From assembly GCF_037975245.1 (NCBI RefSeq), contig NC_092583.1:4747264-4811263 (forward strand): a DNA stretch of 64,000 bases, read 5' to 3'. The notes below the pieces were generated by a model. It searched no databases. It worked only from the letters and a program-made list of their open reading frames with translations, and had not been told where the DNA came from. The position numbers and the translations under genes were made by a program. Positions 55,650-64,000 of the stretch are shown here, piece after piece; positions within the stretch are counted from its first letter, which is position 1; every line of letters begins with the position of its first letter. The DNA is from Apostichopus japonicus. Lineage: Eukaryota > Echinodermata > Holothuroidea > Aspidochirotida > Stichopodidae.

Positions 55650-58284
55650 TTGTTATTTGATTTTTATTTGAGATATTTTCAGCACTTGCATTTTATTGTA
55701 ACACATTTACCTTCCATCTCCCGTAGCATAGGTTCTCCATTGACTTATTAAACTAACTGTGTTGGCAAAAACCAAGGGATGGTTGACCAAGTGGGAGTCA
55801 GGGGATGGAGGAGGGGGACTAATTCTTTACATCTTCCCTCCATATCTATTGTGCTTTGGAGTCCTTAATTGAGGGTTAATAAAAAACTTTTCTCCTCTCG
55901 TCTGGCCCCCCTTTCCCCCCCCCCCCCTTACCTGAATCCCATGCAGAGAATTACAGGCATTGAAGACTCGCCCCAAACCGTGTGCCGTCCTGTGAAAAAG
56001 TTAACTTTCCGTTGCTTGCAAGTGACATTTTCTTCTTGTCGCTACAAAATGGCAGGCAGTAAGGAAACCTGATACCTTGTTATCTTTAGCTGGGCCTGAG
56101 ATGTCCATCGCTGTATCGTTTGTACACTGTGCTGTGGGTATTGACCGCAGCTGTATTTACTGACTATACACTAGTGTCTAATTACCGACGGTAGCAAGCT
56201 GTGTGTGTATTATCTGGGATCGATAGTAGTGTCTAACACTTCTGTTACACCTCATTCGAAACTAGGTCAGATTACCGGCATTAGACGTTTCTTTTTTTGT
56301 GCGAGTCTTCACACCCTTTAAACAGTGCCAGACAATCGAATGACCAATGCTTTGCTTGGTTTTGATCATAATCCGTCAATTTTTCGACTTGTTTACCGTA
56401 ATTGCTATACCATGCAGAAATTCAAAGTCAATATTTCAAGATAAAAATATTGAACTTTCGATAAAGCATTTACAAATGATAGTCGATATAACAAGAAAAC
56501 AAAGTCGAAAAGTTGATAATATGAAAGTTTCAAAGTTTAAGAAACACGTGGAAAGTTTGATATGAAAACGGTTATAATTTCCATTGTACTGGTTCCTTAT
56601 ACAACTACCTATTGTGGTGATTTAGTTTGGTTCAGATATCATCATTTTCATGCTCGTTTTAGAAGAGCTTTAAAGAAAACAAATACATAAGATTGAAGAT
56701 GGTGAGGGGGGGGGGGGGATGGCAATCTGAATAGTTGGTCAGTCAATGGAGCAATTAAGAGGTATAACAACCAAATACATCAACAAACAGTAGAAACGGA
56801 GATTTTAGGTCACTCGAAAGAATACTGAAAAGGGGGAAATGGATTTTACCGCATTTTCGTAAGGGTTGAGAGTATCGCAATTGCGCGTAGCCAAGAGGGG
56901 GGGGGGGGCGGCGAAGGGGGAGACGGCCCCCCCCCCCTTGAGCATGTTTTTATTAATTTTTTTAATGTTTTTATGATATCGCTAGTAATTTCAAAAGAGA
57001 AAATGCTAAGATGGAACTTACAAGGCCTGGGAAGTGCCATTTGGCCAGCCATCTAGGAGGCATTTTCAGCCAAAATGTTCTTGTATGCTTCGCGCCAACC
57101 CATGGTGGCGCTACGCTTAGATAGTTTGCAATGCCGTATCTACGGCTCTGAAAATTTGCCTACATTTTCGCCCCTCCCTTGGCAATTTCCTGGCTACGCG
57201 CCTGTTTTTACCTCTGTGTAGTTTGACCTTTGACCATTATTTGTGACATATTTTGTAATGCAATGGCATCGGTTATAAACAGTACTGGTGTTGCCAAAGA
57301 GCAGAGGATGGAGGGGTATTGTTGTTTCCTTACATACAATCCAATATCAAAACACAAAGGAGCAAATGATGATATTCGAAACATAATTAGTATGCATGGT
57401 GATTATTTTATTTACTAACTAAGAGACAGGTTAACCACAACCAATAGAGTGACATTCCTTCTTCGTTTACAGATCTGATCTTCGGTAAAATGTAACAGAT
57501 GATTCAACAAGGTCAGAGGTCAAGCCAAGGCTTTCTCGAGGTCATCATAATTATAGCTTTTATTTAGCAGTTTAGGAACACTGCAGAAGGTATCATCGAT
57601 CATAAAAAATTCTACAAAACAACAGTTCTCTTAATGTGTTCGTTATATGAAGTATTGGCCCCAAACTTAAGCATGCTACAACTTGGTACAGGTTTTTAAA
57701 AGTGTTTTCTTTTTCTTTCTAGTCGCCCAAAACAAGTTCATTTGGACATTTATTTGTCAGAATTTGGCAAAATGATTTGAAGGGTGCAGTAAGATGGCGT
57801 TGAAATCTGATCTTCAGTGACCATAATTTAACTTCTTGGCATTTTAGCTAAGACCATATGTCGTAAACTGTTCCCTTTCTAAGGGAATCGTTGACACCTG
57901 ACGATGATCACAAAGTCACAGTCTAGATGCAAGGGGACTGGGGTTGAGAGCGGATCAATGTTTGGTTGTTTATAGTATTCGTGCCCATGGTTATTTTTGG
58001 GTGACTTTTCTTAACCAGAAAACGTACAGAAAACCTACCAGAGAACATAAGTTCCGATGAATGTAAAAGCATCGAAAACAGAGAGGACCATTATTTGAAT
58101 TTGTAGCATACTTGGGAGCAATACTTCAACTTATCACGTGATATAGTGATAACGCGACTTTTTTTACAATTAACATCTAAGCATAGCATTCGAGTTTAGT
58201 CGCTAAATTTACGAAACTTACTACGTATTACGCACTAGTCAAGAAATGAATAAAAGATAGCAGTCCAGAGGGGTCAAGTAAACT
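55650..58284. other. Intergenic region between convergent genes, copy 2
   Basis: It matches 16,250-18,852 with small indels and contains the dispersed repeat at about 56,880-57,210. No exon recognised. Confidence 0.6.
56880..57210. mobile_element. Dispersed 'GCGCGTAGCC' repeat, copy 2
   Basis: Counterpart of 17,450-17,755, starting 'attgcgcgtagccaag' and ending 'ggctacgcgcctg'. Its left end keeps GCGCGTAGCC better than copy 1 does. Confidence 0.6.
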
Positions 58285-58880
58285 TTACTTGGTGCAAACT
58301 GTGCATGCCAATTCGAATCGGTCTTTATAAGAACCACAAGGCAAACCTCCGGTAGAAGAGCACACACCTTCGACAGGCTGCATAGATGCAAACTTTACCC
58401 GTTGATTATTTCTAGTGGTGGGGTTTCCGTTACCGGTTACCCGTTGATCTGTATCATTTCTAATGGTGGGGTTACCGTCAAGGCATACGTACTGAACACG
58501 ATAATGTTTTTCTCGCTCAGCCATTAAGAACCCACTGTATTCGAGGTTCCATTCACTCGACGGACAAGATAAACGAGCAGGGATCATGAGCATAGTATTT
58601 CGACCGATAGACTCACATACTGCACAAGGAATATCGTGCTCTGCTAATGGATCTAGTGGCGGGAAATCATGCCTGTATTTCACAGTATAGATAGAGCTTC
58701 TTCTTTCTTGTTTACCAGACTGCGAATTGTTGTTGTATTCAGGTGTTTCTGGGAGGCACAGGTAGTTACTGCCTCCTCCCTTAGCAACACGATCTGGTGC
58801 CGCAGCTAGACCACTGTATACTTTATTAGCGGTGGTTGGACACTCGTCACGGCCCCAGCGAATGTAGATACTGCCAGATA
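58285..58880 (-). CDS. C4-like gene copy 2, exon 3 (cysteine-rich domain)
   Basis: Exactly the same length (596 bases) as in copy 1, open to the stop at 58,285, with the same internal GNPTIRN / GNPTTRN duplication. Confidence 0.87.
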
Positions 58881-61800
58881 CTTAAATATAACAAAGAAGA
58901 AAAACATAATAATAATGCATATATCATTGTTTGAGTCGAGTCCACTTAACCCCACCCCCCCCCCCTCTCCACCCAACCTTACGAGTCCACTTCCGGTAAG
59001 CCGGTATATTGGAATCGAGGTATTAAAAATCAATTAAGTTCAACATTCAGGAGGAAAACACGTCTGCTAATATAGTGTATTACATGAGACCTATTGCAAA
59101 GTCCTGTAATGACGAAAAACGCATACGACTAATGCAATTCGAAGCAGTCCACTAATTAGGTAGAACTCGAGCCGGAAACTCGTACACTTAGGCCGTTAGT
59201 TTCACATTGTGACTACTTGCACTGCAGACGTACGCTAAAATAGATACGGTAACTAAGCATGCATATCGGTCTATTTATTACATATTGTTGAATGCATATA
59301 GAAGCAATGCAATATAGAAAAGGTTCTATCTTTACCTGAAGCCGTATTCTTCGTTTGATGGACCTTAATTATGCATATCTCGATAACCACAGTCTATATA
59401 TTGTGAACACTCTCATCCTACTGGGGTTTATGGCGTTTTTGGTTTCGATGATAATCGTAACCTATTTAGTCATGTAGGTGGATGAGTGCGTGTATGAGTG
59501 TGACGCCTTGCTTGTTAACACGATAACTCAAGAAGGGAAGCTTGAATCAATCTTAACCTTGGTGAGTAGGTGTACCACATTGAGTCGAAAAAGGCTATCG
59601 TTCTTAGAGAAGGTCACAGATCATTTGGGGTCACCAGGGGTCAAATTGTGAAAACAAAAAACTGTGAATAGCTGTGCCAGCATCATTGGAGATTCCAGCG
59701 CCATTACCAAACGGGCAAATTGACATACGCCTCGCTCCGCAGGAAATCTCTCACATATAAGCATAGCTTAGAACCCCTTAACGCCATAACAATGCACGTT
59801 GCATTAATGCATAGAAGCCAGTCACTGCTTGTCGCTTGCAGCAAATTGAAGATCAACCGCTCACCCAAAAGCGTCAACCTACATTGCTACTTTACGTAGA
59901 GTCTAAATGTTAGGCAATGAAGTGCACAATTAATTTTCCAGACTATTTGTAAGAAATTCTTTAAATAAAAAACAAACACACAGATTGTGAGACATATCTA
60001 AAAGTATATGTATGCGGAATGGAAAGCGAAAAGGAATCTTTAACATGTTTTTTTTTTTAAATGGTTCAACGAAACAGTTTGTTGCTGCTCGATCAGTACT
60101 ACTGGGTCGTAACAACACTAAGCAGTACTATCTACGGAACATAATGAACGTTTAACGACATTTTCAAGGCACCAAGAAATTGAAATGCGTCGTTTAACTG
60201 AACAAAAATGCAACTCGTAACATGTTACCAAAGTTCATCGATCAGTATAAGGTACCGCACCTTAATTAGAGTAGTGTACATTCGCTCGAAAGGTTAACCA
60301 CTGTCAGAGAAAATTTGCTGCTTCTTTAAGCATGTTCTCAGTAACTATCATTGTTTGTTCTGCCTTTATATGAAAGAGCATAATTTAAAATACAGATGGT
60401 GTGAAAATAGGGAGGATCGAAGGTGATATAAACCATTTTATAAAATCTTTGGTTAAATGTTGATATTACTCCGAGCGAGCAGATGGAAGGGTGTGGGTTC
60501 AGTATGCTAAACTTGCTCCTCTTCTAGCTCAAAATCTAAACGGTCATGATATGGAAGTTTGCAAGTGCCATAATAGGTCAATATCTCAGCTATCTATGCT
60601 TTGGCAGGACTTGAAAGTGACGAGTTTAGTGTGTACGTCAATGGAACAATTAATTGTGATGCGAGACCATTTGATTACCGCTAGACTGCATCTTTCCTTT
60701 GGTATTTCAATGGCAGTGACAGAACGGGCGATATCATATACGGCTTTTCTAGCCTATAGACCTAGCTACAAGTTAACTAGTAGTAGTAGTATAGTAGGGC
60801 CCTACTATACCGTTGCAAATATAAAGTTATCGTTGTATTAAAGCTACAGTAGTTTCTATGTCTAGGCTATATTCAATGGATAGGATAGGAAAGTAGAATT
60901 CAACACAAGTATTAGGTGATAACCAGCTTTGTTGGGACTGAGATGACAGTTTGCTCTTCCTGTTTGTCAAGTAGGCCTATAGGCCTAATTGCTAATTAAG
61001 AAGCATAAGATGCAACACGACAGAGTCATTCTTGGACCTTCCAAGCAAATAACGATGAAGATTAAATGTTTGTGGTAAATATTAAACAGCATGTCAATTA
61101 TTGTTCAGCGACATAAAAAAAGAGAGGTTAGGCCTATGTTTTGATGATAAGATTACGATTTCGTCGAAACCTCGTTACCATAACGTAGGCACCCTTTGCG
61201 CGAGTCATTGTTTTGGGTGTACCAAGATGGCGCGAGCGTTCTTCCAATAAGATCAGTGATTGCTGTCAGTAGGAGCGATATGGCTTCTATGTAGGTAACA
61301 GTCGACCGGGATGCGAATATTTTTTTCCCAAACTGAACTGACACTGAAATTATTTCCTCGCTTCTGATTGGCTCTCAGCGAGCACGTCAAACGTCAAACA
61401 GCGAACAAGTCAAAAGACACAGACATATCGTCAAATGCCTTTTTTTGTGTACACTCACTGGCTGGCACACACTCGCTCGCAGTCTTCACGGCCACTGCAT
61501 ATTCGACTAGGCCTATCATGATTCACTGACTGAATTCATTTTGAATTTATGATTATAAAACCAAAAGTATCGCAATTCCGAATGTACACAAACACCTCGT
61601 ACATATGTACATCGGCTACATGCAAGGGCGTAGGAACCGGGGGGCTGGGGGGCGCCGGCCCCCCAGTGAAAAATGTGGAAGGGCGGAAGTATCATTCCGC
61701 CCCCCCCCCCCCGCTTCGCAGTCAAAAAACCCCTTTTTCATTTCGAAATGAGAAAAAAAATCTCATTTGGAGCACCAAATTGCATCTAAGGCCTGGTGAA

Positions 61801-63262
61801 AATACAAAATTAAGTTTACAAAATGGAGTGGGTGTTGAAGTGTGCTATATTGCACCAAATTGCATCTGAGGCTACCTGGAAATGCAAAAAATTCCAAAGG
61901 GGAGGGGGACACCCCCTCCTCTTAGACCCCTCTTCCAGGCCGGCCATCAGTCTTCAGCCCCCCACTCAAAAGTACCTGCCTACGCCACTGGCTACATGTA
62001 TACAATTACAAATGCACTGTGTATTGTGTTGTATGCTATACATAGTACAATAGGCTACATAAAATGTGTTGTGTAGAGCGGAGTCAAGCGAGTAAACAAA
62101 CGATCGAGGACTGCGACTGCCTATAATGGGCGCAGCAGTTTAGTTGGGAATAGTTGCTTCATTGTGTTAAGAACACTATAAACGTTCGTTCATATATACC
62201 TACCAAAAGTTCTGGAAAGTTGCTAGTGTGAATATCTTGAATTTGTTCGTGTTGATCATTCTGATATCGACAGAGTATGGAGGGATCCATGTTGAATACT
62301 AAAGTATATCTGAGAGCCAATCAGAATCGAGGAAATAATTTCAGCGTCAGTTCAGTTTGGGAAAAAAATATTCGCGGCCGGGATGTGTCCACGTAAAGGA
62401 GTGTTCATTAGAAAGATATTATATACAGAAGGATAGCACATCTTGTAAATAACAGCTTAGCACGGTAATTTGTATTAACTTGGCTAAGCGTTAACAATCC
62501 TATTGTGTTACCACGGGATGAATTAACCATTTAAGCCAGCAACCGTTTACAACGATATGAATGATCATAATTACCAGTCTCTAGTTTGTAGCGTGAAATA
62601 GCATGAATAATTAACACATTTTAAAGGTGTGGGTACAAAGTATGCAAGATCGTTTATTATACCAATTTACATGTAAACTATTCATGGTTTCGCTCAAGTT
62701 GTTATATATTTAATCCCGTATTGAATTGCATTTAAACAAACGGCTACACTTATAACTGTTTGGAATCTCAACCAACTGTCCACCAAGACGATAAATTCTC
62801 TGTTAAAATAATACTTCAGTACAAGTGTACTTTGTTCCTATCGTAATTGTTAATTTACCAATATAAAATTTCATTACCTGGTTTTTCATCGCTCATAATC
62901 TTAAGGTAACCGAACAGAGCCGCATTGACTTCGTTGTCAGGGTGGAGAGTTTCAATAGCAGCAAGATCACTATCGTCCAGAGCCGCATTGACTTCGTTGT
63001 CAGGGTAGAGAGTTTCAATAGCAGCAAGATCACTATTGTCCAGAGCCGCATTGACTTCGTTGTCAGGGTAGAGAGTTTCGATAACATCAGAGCTACTAAT
63101 ATAGTTATAGGGGTTCGTATCTATGTTGTCCACGATATCAACCCCTTGAGAAGGTGAAGGCTCCTTGGAACTGCGAATCAGTGGCTCCGCTTTCATCATT
63201 GTCGCGGTGTACACAGACATCAACAGTAGGATATGTGGTAGAAAACTATTAATTCTAGCCAT
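58285..63262 (-). CDS. Secreted short-chain collagen C4-like protein, copy 2 (three exons)
   Basis: The minus-strand exons are 63,262-62,878 (signal peptide and acidic repeats), 62,298-62,200 (linker exon) and 58,880-58,285 (cysteine-rich domain), all phase 1. They total 1,080 bases, 359 residues, with no lesion. The signal peptide and the domain motifs are as in copy 1, and all ten domain cysteines are kept. The protein is 40 residues longer, because exon 1 holds three units of a 21-residue repeat instead of one and differs in the preceding acidic stretch. Several domain residues are changed (for example KYRHDF for KYRDDF, MQPVEGVCSS for MHPVEGVCVS). By eye most exon 3 differences are replacements, which hints at relaxed or diversifying selection. 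Confidence 0.82.
61623..61990 (-). mobile_element. 368-bp hAT-like MITE (CAGTGGCGTAGG family)
   Basis: The ends CAAGGGCGTAGGAACC and, inverted, CAGTGGCGTAGGCAGG are flanked by a perfect 8-bp duplication GCTACATG (61,615-61,622 and 61,991-61,998). It is the reverse-oriented relative of 7,722-8,056. Copy 1 lacks both it and its flanks here. Confidence 0.87.
62200..62298 (-). CDS. C4-like gene copy 2, exon 2
   Basis: 99 bases with the same splice sites and phase as in copy 1. It lies inside the inverted-repeat segment. Copy 2 has lost a few bases ('acttgatcgc') between this exon and the right arm, placing the exon almost against it. Confidence 0.6.
   Translation of the reverse strand, partial: YSTWIPPYSVDIRMINTNKFKIFTLATFQNFW
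62878..63262 (-). CDS. C4-like gene copy 2, exon 1 with three 21-residue repeats
   Basis: After the signal peptide the repeat IETL(Y/H)PDNEVNAAL followed by D(N/D)SDLAA occurs in tandem; the third unit runs on into FGYLKIMSDEKPG. The DNA unit is 63 bases, so expansion keeps the frame. The units are nearly identical to each other, which points to recent expansion or gene conversion. Confidence 0.85.
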
Positions 63263-63509
63263 TTCGGGAAGCGGCAGTAAGTATTCTGCTGACAAAACGA
63301 GTTTAAGAATGAATAAGAATTAGTGTAATATTCTCACATCAGAAGGTAAAAAGTGATCTTTGTCTGTTTGTTGACTGTTGAAAAGTGAAACCACTGTGAC
63401 CATAAAGAACTTTACACATACATAATTATATACCTCGTCGAAACAAAGTTCAAAGTGAGTGAAAATACTACATACCTGCATAATATAGTAGATAAAGAAG
63501 GGTTTCTAC

Positions 63510-63650
63510 TTTAGACCCCCCCCCCAAATCCCCACCTTCTCTCAAAAGCCAAAGACAGGGACGGAGAGAAACACAGAGGTGAAGGTGGGAGGAGAGAGAG
63601 GTGGGTGGAGAGAGAGGTGGGTGGAGAGAGAGGTGGAGAAAGAAGCTATC
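63510..63650. repeat. GA-rich microsatellite upstream of the C4-like gene, copy 2
   Basis: Counterpart of 23,740-23,870 with one more GGTGGGTGGAGAGAGA-type unit. It lies 250-390 bases upstream of the start codon. Confidence 0.65.
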
Positions 63651-64000
63651 ACGCAAGTAGCGATATCTTTGAAAGTCGATCTCATTCGTATGTTTGCGTT
63701 ACTGATATAATCACGACTGTGTGTCGAACATTTCGCAACTGTCGACCTGTCTTATTGGTTTTCACTGTATTTTCAGCAACAATTCACTCTGATTCTCAGT
63801 AGTTTTTGCCATAGATAATAATCACTTTAAATTTGAAAACCACTTTTCTTTAATCTAAAATGACCTAATGATGACCGTTCCAGGGAACACTTTTGCTGCC
63901 GAAGTAGGGACAGTCCACATCGCCGGTGCAGCAAAAACATATGGCTGAACCCGATGGAAGGGTCGTTACGAAAGAGTTTCATTTTTTTCGCCACAGAAAA

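Larger units (their letters stand above)
61308..62390. mobile_element. Inverted-repeat-bounded segment containing exon 2 of the C4-like gene, copy 2
   Basis: The arms at about 61,308-61,384 and 62,307-62,390 match those at 21,879-21,955 and 22,641-22,727. The inside differs: the 256-bp MITE of copy 1 is absent, and about 490 bases including the MITE at 61,623 are present. Confidence 0.62.
42409..64000. repeat. Segmental duplication, second direct copy
   Basis: This is the second copy of the segment at 1-24,250. It begins abruptly with 'catacttacatcattatg', matching position 139, directly after the end of a transposon-like sequence at 42,408. It keeps the same gene order. Differences from the first copy are a different large transposon in the minisatellite, loss of about 240 bp near 47,297, absence of the 7.15-8.27 kb insertion, presence of about 490 bp near 61,540-62,030, and absence of the 256-bp MITE at 22,036. 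Confidence 0.93.

Overview
The window reads as nuclear DNA of an invertebrate animal. Genes are split by introns with GT..AG borders, the few coding exons sit in AT-rich non-coding sequence, and the rest is full of small transposons, minisatellites and long G or C runs. The recognisable secreted gene (the cysteine-rich domain of 'short-chain collagen C4-like' proteins), the frequent AGGCCTA words and a foldback-type palindrome fit a marine invertebrate, perhaps an echinoderm such as a sea cucumber. The species is an inference. Nothing bacterial or viral was seen.

Layout. Positions 1 to about 24,250 and 42,409 to 64,000 are two direct copies of one segment, still running when the window ends. 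Each copy holds, in order: a 26-bp minisatellite around 'cctctatatatgcggcctatgcag' split by a large inverted-repeat transposon (a different one in each copy); a five-exon plus-strand gene for a Glu/Arg/Lys-rich coiled-coil protein with an N-myristoylation start (MGCQHSK); and, convergent to it, a three-exon minus-strand gene for a secreted C4-like protein. Between them, 24,250-42,408 is mostly mobile DNA: a foldback palindrome of about 3 kb with a hAT-type insertion in one arm, several hAT-like MITEs with 8-bp target duplications, an inverted repeat holding telomere-type repeats, and a third, inverted and more diverged partial copy of the coiled-coil gene (exons 2-5) at 31,040-35,095.

Gene status. 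The first coiled-coil copy is open across all five exons (674 residues predicted). The second has a one-base loss in exon 3 and another near the stop codon. The inverted copy lacks exon 1 and has two one-base losses in A-runs of exon 3. The C4-like gene is open in both copies (319 and 359 residues predicted). The size difference comes mainly from a 63-bp coding repeat in exon 1, present once in the first copy and three times in the second. Exon 2 of this gene lies inside a segment bounded by long inverted repeats.

How the genes work together is not evident. One product looks like a membrane-tethered cytoplasmic coiled-coil protein and the other a secreted cysteine-rich protein. Their convergent arrangement has been duplicated as a block. 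No tRNA, rRNA or CRISPR was seen. Exon limits were worked out by hand from splice sites and phase; limits of repeats without a sharp end are approximate.
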